DNA from: Thalassospira profundimaris
GTDB taxonomy: Bacteria; Pseudomonadota; Alphaproteobacteria; Rhodospirillales; Thalassospiraceae
Reading direction: 5' to 3'
NCBI RefSeq assembly: GCF_003326755.1
Contig: NZ_JPWH01000010.1
Location: 1 to 64,000 of the forward strand
DNA length: 64,000 nt
The position numbers and the translations under genes are program-made. Within the stretch, counting starts at the first letter, position 1. Each line of letters opens with the position of its first letter. The notes beneath the pieces were generated by a model, which was not told the origin of the DNA, made no database searches, and saw only the letters and a program-made list of their open reading frames with translations. Positions 38,871-47,467 of the stretch are shown here, piece by piece.

Positions 38871-39977
38871 TTACTGCCCGGTTTTGAGCTTGGTCCACAA
38901 ACGGGTGCGTTCGCGCAGCAATTTGGGCCCGGGTTCGATTTTGGCGCGCAGCTTTTCCTTTACCGCGTCAGACGGGTAAATGCCCGGATTGTTTTTGATG
39001 GCATCATCAATATAGGGCATGGCCGCAAGGTTTGGCCCGGCATAGGTGACATAGTTGGTGATCGAGGCGCTGACCTTGGGATCAAGGATATAATTGATAA
39101 ATTTGTGCGCCAGATCCGGATGCGGGGCATCGGCGGGGATCAGCATGGTATCAAACCAGATCAGCGTGCCTTCCTTGGGGATCACGTAATTGATTTTAAT
39201 GCCGTCACCGGCTTCTTCGGCCCGGTCGCGCGCAATGAAAATATCGCCCGAAAAGCCCACAGATGCACAGACATTGCCATTGGCAAGGTCGTTAATATAT
39301 TGCGAGCTGTTGAAATAGGTGATGTAGGGGCGGATCTTTTCAAGCTGGGTCATCGCCGCCTGGATGGTTTCCTTGCTTTGCGGTTTGTCCCCGTTGCCAA
39401 GATAGAAATTCACCGGGTCCACCATTTCACCCGGATCATCCAGCAGCGTCAGGCCGCATTTTGACAGCTTGGAGGCATATTTCGGATCGAAAATCAGTGC
39501 CCAGCTATCGGTCGGCGCGTCATCGCCCAGAATTTCCTTAACCTTGTCCACGTTATAGCCATAGCCGTTGGTGCCCCACATATAGGGAACAGCATAGGCA
39601 TTGTCGGGGTCATATTTGGCGGTCTGTTTCAGAATGGCGGGGTCCAGGTTTTTGTAGTTCGGCAGTTTGTCTTTGTCGAGCTTCTGGAAAATATTTGCCT
39701 GAATCAGACGCTGCGCATCGGCCAGGGTAGGTACCACAATGTCATAGCCGGAATGGCCTGCCAGCAATTTGGCTTCGACAACCTGGTTGCTGTCATAAAC
39801 GTCGTAATTGACCTTGACGCCATATTCCTTCTCAAAATTGGCAATGGTGTCTTCGGCAATATAGTCCGACCAGTTATAGACGTTCAAAACATCCTCGGCG
39901 GATGCGATGGTCGTGTGGGCTGAAACTGCCGCAACCAGCGCAATCAGGCTGGTGGTGCATTTTTTCAGTGATGACAT
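38871..39977 (-). CDS. periplasmic polyamine-binding protein, copy 1 (PotF-like)
   Basis: The 368-residue product has a signal peptide (about 1-27, ending IASA), then LNVYNWSDYIAEDTIANFEKE, the hallmark N-terminus of PotD/PotF-type proteins with binding Trp, Ser, Asp and Tyr in YNWSDY. The acidic Asp in KEGTLIWFD, also family-conserved, is present. At the position of PotF Trp244 (GWAGD in E. coli) this copy has Phe242 (GFSGD), unlike its neighbour copy. The Cys pair (SKCGLTLL, NVCASV) could form a disulfide. The start is followed downstream by a terminator and the ATPase gene. Confidence 0.92.
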   Translation of the reverse strand: MSSLKKCTTSLIALVAAVSAHTTIASAEDVLNVYNWSDYIAEDTIANFEKEYGVKVNYDVYDSNQVVEAKLLAGHSGYDIVVPTLADAQRLIQANIFQKLDKDKLPNYKNLDPAILKQTAKYDPDNAYAVPYMWGTNGYGYNVDKVKEILGDDAPTDSWALIFDPKYASKLSKCGLTLLDDPGEMVDPVNFYLGNGDKPQSKETIQAAMTQLEKIRPYITYFNSSQYINDLANGNVCASVGFSGDIFIARDRAEEAGDGIKINYVIPKEGTLIWFDTMLIPADAPHPDLAHKFINYILDPKVSASITNYVTYAGPNLAAMPYIDDAIKNNPGIYPSDAVKEKLRAKIEPGPKLLRERTRLWTKLKTGQ

Positions 39978-40054
39978 GTCGCTGTGCCTCCCTCGTTGAC
40001 AGCGTTAAGACAGGCAAACGGGGCAAGGTGCCCCGGCAGGCCTTTATCTATCCT

Positions 40055-40090
40055 TTAAACCGTTCGGGGATTTGTCAAATACAAGATATC
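40055..40090 (-). promoter_or_regulatory. upstream element of binding-protein gene copy 1
   Basis: On the minus strand a TTGACA -35-like hexamer (40078-40073) lies in a 17-nt block (ATCTTGTATTTGACAAA) found identically before copy 2. A GGTTT and AGGAT follow 12-20 nt later in both. It is probably a promoter with a shared control site. Confidence 0.5.
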
Positions 40091-40143
40091 GCACCTGTGT
40101 CGATTTTCTGCTTTGACCGACCCCCGAACGGCGCATGATCGCC

Positions 40144-41247
40144 TTATTGGCCGGTTTTCAGTTTGGTCCACAAACGGGTGCGGACCCGCAATACCTTGGC
40201 ATCCGGTTCCACCTTGGAACGCAGACGTTCCTTGACCTCATCGGATGGGTAAACGCCGGGATTGTTTTTGATGCGGTCGTCGATCATGTCCATTGCAGCC
40301 AGGTTCGGCCCGGCATATTCGACATAATTGGTAATCGCCGCACTGACATCGCCGCGCAGAATGTAATTGATGAATTTATGCGCAAGGTCCGGGTGCGGGG
40401 CATCCGCCGGAATCATCATGGTATCAAACCAGATCAGCGTCCCTTCCTTGGGAATGGTATATTTGATGTCGTTGCCGTTATTGGCTTCGGCCGCACGGGA
40501 CGCCGCCATATAAATATCGCCAGACCAGCCAATGGCGGCACAGATATTTCCGTTCGCGAGATCGTTGATATATTGCGAACTGTGGAAATAGGTGATGTAG
40601 GGGCGCACTTTTTCCAGTTCCGCCATTGCCGCTTCGACGGATTTAATGCTTTGCGGCGCGTCTGCCGTGCCCAGATAGGCACTGACCAGCGGGACAACCT
40701 CGCTGGGGTCATCAAGCAGCGTCATGCCGCATTTGCTGACTTCTTTGGCATATTTTGGGTCAAATATCAGCGACCAGCTATCTACCGGGGCATCGTCGCC
40801 CAGGACTTCCCTGATCTTGGCAACATTATAGCCAATGCCGTTGGTACCCCAAAGATAGGGCACGGCATAGTCGTTATTCGGGTCATATTTGGCAGTCTGT
40901 TTTAAAATCGCCGGATCAAGATTGCCGTAATTGGTAAGTTTGGATTTATCAAGTTTCAGAAACAGCCCGGCCTTGATCAGGCGTTCGGCATCGGCCAGGG
41001 TGGGCACAACAACGTCATAACCGGAATTCCCGGCCAGCATTTTGGCTTCCACCATCTGGGTGCTGTCATACATGTCGTAATTGACTTTGACGCCAAATTC
41101 TTTCTCGAAATTGGCGATGGTATCTTCGGCAATATAGTCGGACCAGTTGTAAACGTTCAAAACTTCCTGGGCCGATGCAATGCTGTGAATTCCGGTAAAA
41201 CCGGCGATAAATGCAATCAGGCTAACGGCTTTGTTATGTGTTTTCAT
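40144..41247 (-). CDS. periplasmic polyamine-binding protein, copy 2 (PotF-like)
   Basis: Paralogue of copy 1, 367 residues from ATG 41247 (GGGAGG about 10 nt upstream; an earlier in-frame start is less likely). Signal peptide, then VLNVYNWSDYIAEDTIANFEKEFG. It keeps Trp241 in GWSGD, equivalent to PotF Trp244, and the conserved KEGTLIWFD. The two copies are very similar over their whole length, pointing to a tandem duplication that may have split substrate preference (for example putrescine versus spermidine). It follows puuA after a strong terminator. Confidence 0.92.
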   Translation of the reverse strand: MKTHNKAVSLIAFIAGFTGIHSIASAQEVLNVYNWSDYIAEDTIANFEKEFGVKVNYDMYDSTQMVEAKMLAGNSGYDVVVPTLADAERLIKAGLFLKLDKSKLTNYGNLDPAILKQTAKYDPNNDYAVPYLWGTNGIGYNVAKIREVLGDDAPVDSWSLIFDPKYAKEVSKCGMTLLDDPSEVVPLVSAYLGTADAPQSIKSVEAAMAELEKVRPYITYFHSSQYINDLANGNICAAIGWSGDIYMAASRAAEANNGNDIKYTIPKEGTLIWFDTMMIPADAPHPDLAHKFINYILRGDVSAAITNYVEYAGPNLAAMDMIDDRIKNNPGVYPSDEVKERLRSKVEPDAKVLRVRTRLWTKLKTGQ

Positions 41248-41317
41248 TGTGCGGTGCCTCCCTTGTGGCAACGTCGTTGATCATGGGGGCCTCCCTATTT
41301 CCGCCCATGCCTGGGAT

Positions 41318-41357
41318 AATCCTGAAACCTTTCCGCGCTTTGTCAAATACAAGATGA
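41318..41357 (-). promoter_or_regulatory. upstream element of binding-protein gene copy 2
   Basis: The same ATCTTGTATTTGACAAA block as before copy 1, with TTGACA at 41346-41341 on the minus strand and AGGATT 17 nt later. The conserved spacing suggests the promoter was copied along with the gene. Confidence 0.5.
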
Positions 41358-41407
41358 CGTTTTGGCCGGTCTTTTGAATTTTTTGGTGATCGGGGCGTCT
41401 TTTATGC

Positions 41408-41444
41408 AAAAAAATTGCGCCGGAACGCTATATTCCGGCGCAAT
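41408..41444 (-). terminator. intrinsic terminator after the PuuA-like gene
   Basis: A perfect 12-bp stem ATTGCGCCGGAA/TTCCGGCGCAAT with a 7-nt loop and a seven-T tail on the minus strand. Confidence 0.93.
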
Positions 41445-41488
41445 CGGTTATGGGGCGGGGGTTTGGCAAAATCCCGCCGCTTTAAAGA

Positions 41489-42871
41489 TCAGACATTCAG
41501 CAACAGATGTTCACGTTCCCAGGCACTGATCACGGTCTGGTAGGTGTCCCATTCCGCTTCCTTGACCGCCAGGACCGCGGCTGAAAATTCATCGCCCAGC
41601 AAATCCTTGAGCGGGCGCGAGCGGCTGAATTTTGCCAGCGCCTCGTGAATATGGCGGGGCAGGGAATGGGCGCGGTCATAGCCCGAACCCTCGATGGGTG
41701 TTGTCGGATCAATTTCTTCCTGAATGCCCAACAGGCCGCAGGCCAGCGATGCGGCAATGGCAAGGTAGGGGTTGGCATCCGCCCCGGGAATGCGGTTTTC
41801 AATGCGGCGTGCGCTGGGCGGGCCGTTGGGCTGGCGCAGGCCAACCGTGCGGTTATCAAGCGCCCAGTGCATGTTGATCGGTGCATCCGACCAGGGCTGC
41901 AAACGGCGATAGCTGTTCATGTTCGGGGCCAGAAGCGGCATCGCGGCAGGCAGGTAGCGTTGCAGTCCGCCGATGTAATTCAGGAACAGCTTGGAATTTT
42001 CGCCATCCTCGTCGGAAAACAGGTTTTTGCCGGTTGCAATATCGATCAGGCTTTGATGGATGTGCATGGCGCTGCCGGGCAAATTGCCCATCGGTTTTGC
42101 CATGAAGGTACCATACACCCCGTGTTTGAGCGCGGTTTCACGCAGGGTGCGTTTGAACAGGAAGGACTGGTCGGCCAGTTCCAGCGGGTCGCCATGATTG
42201 AAGTTCATTTCAAGCTGGGCCGGGCCCGATTCGTGGCTCATGGTATCGGCATCGATATTCATGGCCTCGCAATAATCGTAAAGATCCTCGATCAGCGGGT
42301 CGAATTCGTTAATCGCATCAATGCCAAAGGCGTTTGAGGCCCGCTCTGGCCGCCCCGAACGGCCCACCGGCGGTTCCAACGGGTTGTCGGGATCAGTGTT
42401 TTTGGCGACAAGGTAAAATTCAAGTTCCGGGGCGATAATCGGCCGCATGCCCAGGTTTTCAAACTGTTTGAGAACACGTTTAAGAACATTGCGCGGGGAA
42501 ATTGACACTTCCTCGCCGGAAAAATGGTAACAATCACAAATGATCTGGGCGGTGGGTTCTTCATACCAGGGCACAACGCGGATGGTGTCGGCATCGGGGA
42601 CCATCACCACGTCTTTTTCCGCCGGGTCCAGAAAGGCGTCGGTTTCTTCGGGGTAGCCCCCGGTGACAGTCAGGCAGAAAATTGCCTCGGGAATGGCGAG
42701 GCTTTTGTTTTCCACCCCGCGCAAAAATTTTTGCGTTGGCAGAACCTTGCCGCGTGCCACCCCTGACATGTCAGGCACAATACATTCAACTTCTTCAATT
42801 TTTCGGTCGGACAGCCACGTTTTGAGATCCGTACTCATCATAAGTCGGGCGCTTTCACGCCAGTCCTTCAT
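41489..42871 (-). CDS. puuA: glutamine-synthetase-family gamma-glutamylpolyamine synthetase (PuuA-like)
   Basis: The 460-residue product belongs to the glutamine synthetase fold: an N-terminal beta-grasp domain and catalytic elements IIAPELEFYL, MSHESGPAQLEMNF, GSAMHIHQSL and RIENRIPGADANPYLAIAA. It differs from GlnA in lacking the adenylylation-type C-terminus and matches the PuuA/GlnA3-like group that ligates glutamate to putrescine or other amines for catabolism. The neighbouring polyamine importer supports that role. ATG 42871 or the double ATG at 42841/42838 could be the start; none has a strong Shine-Dalgarno. It is divergent from dgcN. Confidence 0.87.
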   Translation of the reverse strand: MKDWRESARLMMSTDLKTWLSDRKIEEVECIVPDMSGVARGKVLPTQKFLRGVENKSLAIPEAIFCLTVTGGYPEETDAFLDPAEKDVVMVPDADTIRVVPWYEEPTAQIICDCYHFSGEEVSISPRNVLKRVLKQFENLGMRPIIAPELEFYLVAKNTDPDNPLEPPVGRSGRPERASNAFGIDAINEFDPLIEDLYDYCEAMNIDADTMSHESGPAQLEMNFNHGDPLELADQSFLFKRTLRETALKHGVYGTFMAKPMGNLPGSAMHIHQSLIDIATGKNLFSDEDGENSKLFLNYIGGLQRYLPAAMPLLAPNMNSYRRLQPWSDAPINMHWALDNRTVGLRQPNGPPSARRIENRIPGADANPYLAIAASLACGLLGIQEEIDPTTPIEGSGYDRAHSLPRHIHEALAKFSRSRPLKDLLGDEFSAAVLAVKEAEWDTYQTVISAWEREHLLLNV

Positions 42872-42956
42872 AATTGCAGTTTATTGCGTTTTTACCGGTT
42901 TTTCCCGGCAACCTTTACAAGAAACTGTGTTTAAGTTGGCAGATGGTCGAATATAT

Positions 42957-42982
42957 TTCGGATTTTTTGTGTTTTTTCCGAA
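42957..42982. promoter_or_regulatory. inverted repeat between puuA and dgcN
   Basis: TTCGGA (42957-42962) and TCCGAA (42977-42982) flank a T-rich 14-nt spacer in the divergent gap. It may be an operator shared by the two transcription units; no T-run termination function is needed there. Confidence 0.3.
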
Positions 42983-43114
42983 TTTACCACGAACATCTCA
43001 CGATATAGCCGAAGATGGCCCCACACAACATCTGGCGGGCGGGGCCCTGTTCAGGCTATAGTCGCTGCCAGATTATAAGTTCAGCGGTTGGACGCTGGTC
43101 AAGGAGGTAAAGTA

Positions 43115-44119
43115 ATGAAAATCGAACATCCCTATCTTATGTTTCTTGGTGACGCCCCGGACGAGCTGGCGGCAAAGACCGCGATTGGCATCAAACAGTG
43201 GCGCCCGGACTGGTGCAAAGGCCAGCTTCGCCTTGAAAACTGCAATGCCGATCTTGGCCTGCCCGACATGACGATTGCCCAGGCCCGCGAAGCCGGGGTT
43301 AAAACCCTGGTGCTCGGTGTTGCCAACCGGGGCGGCATTATTGGCCCGGTCTGGATGGAAACCCTGCTTGAGGCGATTGATGCGGGCATGGATATTGCCA
43401 ATGGCCTGCACACCAAACTGTCGACGATTCCCGAACTGGCCGAAGCCGCCGCAGCCAAAGGCGTGTCGCTGTTTGACGTGCGCCATTTCGATGGCAAACT
43501 GCCGGTCGGCAATGGCGAAAAACGCAGCGGCAAGCGTGTTCTGGCTGTGGGGACGGATTGCTCCGTCGGTAAAATGTACACCGCGCTTGCGATTGAAGCC
43601 GAAATGAAAAAACGCGGCATCAAATCCACCTTCCGTGCTACCGGTCAGACCGGTATTTTCATCGCTGGCGAAGGCATTTCAGTTGATGCCGTGATTTCGG
43701 ATTTCATTTCCGGTGCGGTTGAAACCATTGCACCGGCCAATGATGCGGACCATTGGGACGTTGTTGAAGGACAGGGCAGCCTGTTCCATGCGTCTTATGC
43801 CGGTGTGTCGATGGGTCTGTTGCATGGGTCGCAGGCCGATGCGATTGTGGTATGTCATGAACCGACCCGTTCCCATATGCGCGGTTTGCCGGGATATTCG
43901 CTGCCGGATCTGAAAACGACGATGGAAGTGAATTTGATGCACGCCCGCCTGACCAACCCCGATTGCGTGGTTGCCGGGTTTGCCATCAATACCAAGGCGC
44001 TGGATGACGCAGCGGCAACCAAGCTGATGGCGGACATTTCAGCAGAATTTGGTCTGCCCTGTGTGGATCCGGTGCGCAATGGTGTTGCCCCGATTGTCGA
44101 TAAATTGCAGGAGATCTGA
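43115..44119 (+). CDS. dgcN: DUF1611 protein, D-glutamate N-acetyltransferase DgcN
   Basis: The 334-residue product matches the DUF1611 family: an N-terminal Rossmann-like domain (IEHPYLMFLGDAPDELAAKTAIG) and a P-loop-like domain with GTDCSVGKMYTALA and FRATGQTGIFIAGEG. As I recall, DgcN of marine Proteobacteria acetylates D-glutamate, and the following DgcA racemises N-acetyl-D-Glu to the L-form. ATG 43115 is preceded by a near-perfect AAGGAGG. The next gene starts directly after the stop, supporting the pair. Confidence 0.85.
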   Translation: MKIEHPYLMFLGDAPDELAAKTAIGIKQWRPDWCKGQLRLENCNADLGLPDMTIAQAREAGVKTLVLGVANRGGIIGPVWMETLLEAIDAGMDIANGLHTKLSTIPELAEAAAAKGVSLFDVRHFDGKLPVGNGEKRSGKRVLAVGTDCSVGKMYTALAIEAEMKKRGIKSTFRATGQTGIFIAGEGISVDAVISDFISGAVETIAPANDADHWDVVEGQGSLFHASYAGVSMGLLHGSQADAIVVCHEPTRSHMRGLPGYSLPDLKTTMEVNLMHARLTNPDCVVAGFAINTKALDDAAATKLMADISAEFGLPCVDPVRNGVAPIVDKLQEI

Positions 44120-44120
44120 T

Positions 44121-45107
44121 GTGCCGAAACTAAGCGTCACATCCGAAATCTGGCCGTTGCGGACAGCCTTTAAAATTTCGCGCGGGGCCAAAACCCAGGC
44201 CGAAGTGGTGGTTGTCACCCTGAGTGATGGCGAGTTTACCGGGCGCGGGGAATGTGTTCCCTATGCCCGGTACGGCGAATCCATTGATCAGGTGATCGCC
44301 GACATCAAAGCCCAGGCCGATGCGCTGGAACACGGTATGACCCGGGCGCAATTGCAGGATGCCATGAAGGCCGGCGCGGCGCGTAATGCCGTTGACTGTG
44401 CCTATTGGGACCTGGAGGCAAAGCGGTTTGGCCGTCGTGTTTGGGAATTGCCGGGGCTTGAGGCACCGGCTCCCGAAGGGCTGGTGACAGCCGAAACCCT
44501 GAGCCTCGATACGCCCGATGCCATGCGTGAAGCGGCCAGAAAGGCGGCGTCCGCGCCGCTTTTGAAGCTGAAGCTGAATGGCGAGAATGTTGTTGAATCG
44601 GTGCGTGCCGTGCGTGAAGGCGCGCCGGAATCGCGCCTGATTGTTGATGCCAACGAAGCCTGGTCGATCGCGCTTCTGCGCGATATTGGTGCCGAGCTGG
44701 ATGCGCTGGGTGTCGAGATGATCGAACAGCCGCTTCCGGCAGGCAGTGACGACGGGCTGGTTGATATTGATTGTCCTGTTTTGCTGTGTGCGGATGAATC
44801 GGTCCATACCGTGGCCGATATACCGCGTCTGGCCCGGCTTTATGACATGATCAATATCAAGATCGACAAAACCGGCGGTTTAACCGGTGCGCTGGCGCTG
44901 GCCGATGCCGCCCTGGATGCCGGAATGCAATTGATGGTGGGCTGTATGGTCGGAACATCGCTTGCGATGGCACCGGCAATGGTGGTTGCCGCCCGGGCAC
45001 GCATTGTGGATCTGGATGGTCCGTTGTGGATGGCAAAGGACCGTGAAAACGGCATTGCCTTTGACAAGGGCGTGATGTCGCTGCCGCCTGCGGCCTTGTG
45101 GGGCTGA
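44121..45107 (+). CDS. dgcA: enolase-superfamily N-acetyl-D-glutamate racemase DgcA (dipeptide-epimerase-like)
   Basis: The 328-residue product starts at GTG 44121, one base after the dgcN stop, with AGGAG upstream. Its barrel has the epimerase pattern: KxK base motif LKLKLN, metal ligands in VDANEAW, IEQPLP and CADESVH, and the second base Lys in NIKIDKTGG. Without the neighbour it would be called L-Ala-D/L-Glu epimerase; coupling to dgcN favours N-acetyl-glutamate as substrate. The following deacetylase of the pathway is not in the window. Confidence 0.85.
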   Translation: MPKLSVTSEIWPLRTAFKISRGAKTQAEVVVVTLSDGEFTGRGECVPYARYGESIDQVIADIKAQADALEHGMTRAQLQDAMKAGAARNAVDCAYWDLEAKRFGRRVWELPGLEAPAPEGLVTAETLSLDTPDAMREAARKAASAPLLKLKLNGENVVESVRAVREGAPESRLIVDANEAWSIALLRDIGAELDALGVEMIEQPLPAGSDDGLVDIDCPVLLCADESVHTVADIPRLARLYDMINIKIDKTGGLTGALALADAALDAGMQLMVGCMVGTSLAMAPAMVVAARARIVDLDGPLWMAKDRENGIAFDKGVMSLPPAALWG

Positions 45108-45136
45108 CCCTAAAACTTTTGTATGATCTGTATTGG

Positions 45137-45173
45137 ATAACGGGACAGTCTGGGGATTGTCCCGTTATTTTTT
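45137..45173 (+). terminator. intrinsic terminator after dgcA
   Basis: An 11-bp stem ATAACGGGACA/TGTCCCGTTAT with a 10-nt loop, followed by a run of Ts. Confidence 0.92.
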
Positions 45174-45373
45174 GGCGCAAAGATTGGTGATTCTTATATT
45201 TCTCCGGTGCTTTCTGGTCATATTAAATTACAAAAATGGTCATTAATTGGCATTTATTGCGCAATTGCTGCACTTATGGATAGTTGTTATTTTGGGGGGA
45301 TGGCGCGAGGATAAGTTTTGTTTTTACGGGGCTTGTGATGCTCCTGATTGAAAATTAGGTGACGGAGCCCTGC

Positions 45374-46615
45374 GTGCCAGCCTCGAACTCTCCTTTGGCT
45401 TCATTTCTGAGGGGACGGTTGCGATGTGAAATTCGCGATTTCGTCGTGCCGTTTTTTCATAATGAAGCCTTACGGTTGCGGCGTGGTGAAATTCTCCGTC
45501 AGACGGGGCGGGTGGCGGCAGGTTTTGTTCTGCTTTATCTGATTGTCGCTGTCGTCTGGGACGGGGCCTATGCGACCCTGTTACACGTTAACTGGCAAAA
45601 TATTGTTCGTGGGCTGGTGGCGCTGATTGCCTTTTGGGCGGTGCTTGATGGCCGCATTGGCGCACGCTTGCGGCGCAAGGTGCCGTTATTGCCCTTTGGC
45701 CTTCTGATGCTGTCGGTTGGCGGGTTATTTGCCCTGTCGCTGGCCGACCCTGAGGCGTCCAGCCATATGGTCATGACCCACGGGCTGTTGATGCTGGCGA
45801 TGGGCATGCTGTTATCGGCCATGCCCCTTACGCTGCTGGAAGTTTGTGTTTTTATTGCCATTCCGGCGGGGCTTGACATTGCCGGTTTGCTGCCCGATGC
45901 CAGCGGGGTGGAACATGCTGGTGTCATGTCGATGCGGGTGCTGTTTTTTGTCATGACCGTGACAGCCGCGCTGTCGGCCCTGTTGCAGCTTTATCGAACC
46001 ATCATCAATATTCAGCAGATCGCCCAGGACCCGCTGACCGGGGCTTATAGCCGCGGTTTTGGCTCCGAAATGCTGTTTCTCGGTTTTGAAACCGCGCGCC
46101 GCAGTTGCCGGCCTTTTTCGGTTGCCTTTGTTGATCTGGACAATTTCAAGCAGGTGAATGACGAATTCGGCCATGACCAGGGTGATCGCATTCTCGCGCG
46201 CAGCGGCCACAGCCTGATTGCCGGGTTGCGGCGTGGCGATGTTGTTGTGCGCTGGGGCGGCGAGGAATTTCTGGTTCTGTTACCCGGTCTGACCAGTGCC
46301 CAGGCGCGCGAAGTGATGCGGCGTGTTGTTGGAAACGGTCTGACGGACCTGCCGGATGGTTATCGTCAATATTGCAGCGTCGGAATTGCCGAACGTATCG
46401 AAGACGGGGTCGAGGAACCACATTCCCTTGTCGATGTTGCCGATCAGCGCATGTATGACATCAAGCGCGATCAGGGGACGGATGGTGTTGGCTATCTGCT
46501 CTCTGGCCGGCGTGAAAAGGGAGGCGCGCAGCCTGACCCTGATGGCAGCGGGGCGACAATCATCCTCCATCCTGCTTGCGATACGCCGCTTTCCGCCAAG
46601 CCGATTGTTTCCTGA
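45374..46615 (+). CDS. membrane-bound diguanylate cyclase (GGDEF)
   Basis: The 413-residue protein has about six membrane spans in its N-terminal half (about residues 40-215), then a GGDEF domain with DPLTGAYSR, DLDNFKQVND, the active-site RWGGEEF, and an RxxD inhibitory site (RRGD) at the usual spacing. It should make c-di-GMP and be product-inhibited. No ATG is near; GTG 45374 has GGAG six bases upstream and is preferred over GTG 45359, which lacks one. The sensed signal is unknown. It stands alone between dgcA and the intergenic RNA candidate. Confidence 0.9.
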   Translation: MPASNSPLASFLRGRLRCEIRDFVVPFFHNEALRLRRGEILRQTGRVAAGFVLLYLIVAVVWDGAYATLLHVNWQNIVRGLVALIAFWAVLDGRIGARLRRKVPLLPFGLLMLSVGGLFALSLADPEASSHMVMTHGLLMLAMGMLLSAMPLTLLEVCVFIAIPAGLDIAGLLPDASGVEHAGVMSMRVLFFVMTVTAALSALLQLYRTIINIQQIAQDPLTGAYSRGFGSEMLFLGFETARRSCRPFSVAFVDLDNFKQVNDEFGHDQGDRILARSGHSLIAGLRRGDVVVRWGGEEFLVLLPGLTSAQAREVMRRVVGNGLTDLPDGYRQYCSVGIAERIEDGVEEPHSLVDVADQRMYDIKRDQGTDGVGYLLSGRREKGGAQPDPDGSGATIILHPACDTPLSAKPIVS

Positions 46616-47069
46616 GCGGGGCGGGATTACCGGGCTTTGTGGTATTGGCTGGCTGATTTGGCTGATGCCCGAAAGATGGTGATGCGAACCACAACATTCC
46701 GTTGCCAGTGCTGCATTCTTCCCCGGTTATAAAATCGGCTTCATTATTATCTTTATCTCGCCATGTTCGGCCGGGAATTTTTGGCCTCTTGCTGTCGGGA
46801 GGCGGATGGATCATGCCAGCAGCGTCGCGGCTGATCTGTGCGAATCCGAGAGATAAATTTTCATTTTTGGCGGCTGAACGTACCGGATTCGAAAAAACAA
46901 CGACCGTTCCGGGCCGGATTCGCGATCGATTCCCGCAAGTTTTGGCGAAGGATTTTCGTATCATTGCCAAATTATGGGGCACAGAACGATGCGAAAAGTG
47001 TCAGTCTCGTGAATTTTTGATCAAAAAAGCGGCATAATTTTTTATGACAAAAAAATAGACAGAAACATG

Positions 47070-47098
47070 TTGCAACGCGAGGTCAATCTGGCTATTGT
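47070..47098 (+). promoter_or_regulatory. sigma-70-like promoter of the intergenic RNA candidate
   Basis: TTGCAA (47070-47075), 17-nt spacer, TATTGT (47093-47098). It points to a start near 47105, immediately before the first RNA hairpin. Confidence 0.6.
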
Positions 47099-47104
47099 CT
47101 ATTT

Positions 47105-47210
47105 GTGCGCTGCGGTAGGACGCAGTGCATTCCGGCGAGCGACTAGTTCGCTCGTTTCTTGGACGTTTCCTCCCTAGACTTGGGCCGCTGTCATAGGCGG
47201 CCTTTTTTTT
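47105..47210 (+). ncRNA. candidate trans-acting small RNA with CCUCCC motif
   Basis: A transcript of about 106 nt is predicted from the promoter to an eight-T tail. It would fold as hairpin 1 (GCGCTGCG/CGCAGTGC around GTAGGA), hairpin 2 (CGAGCGA/TCGCTCG with CTAGT loop), an unpaired stretch containing UUUCCUCCCUAG, and a terminator (GGCCGC/GCGGCC, then Ts). The exposed CCUCCC can pair with Shine-Dalgarno sequences, as in the alphaproteobacterial AbcR/alpha-r15 small RNAs. I cannot confirm membership of a named family by eye. Confidence 0.65.
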
Positions 47211-47467
47211 GCCCGGAATCTGCGATTTCAAGGCAAAATTGAACGATTAATCACAAAGTCGTTATCAGATTGGCAGGCGGAATGGGTTCATGCACGTGTT
47301 GTGCGGTGCAACGCAATCGGCGGCGGAATCTCCCTTTTGTCAGGCCGTTTACGCCTGATCCTGTTGCAGGGCACAATTTGGCATCATTGCTGGTTTAAGG
47401 CACTAAAGACACATCGGATTAAGGCCTTCCTGCGTTGGCTAACGTCGCGGCAAGTGGCTTTATTTGG

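Larger units (their letters stand above)
46616..47467. other. 852-bp intergenic region holding a small-RNA candidate
   Basis: After the diguanylate cyclase there is no convincing protein gene for 850 bp. An open frame at 46702-47037 exists but has no Shine-Dalgarno and reads as random composition. The promoter and RNA candidate at 47070-47210 are the only structured elements I see; 47211-47467 shows nothing recognisable. Confidence 0.6.

Noticed and set aside
46702..47037. 111-codon frame after the diguanylate cyclase gene
   Set aside because: No Shine-Dalgarno, no recognisable domain and no conserved-looking composition; treated as non-coding.
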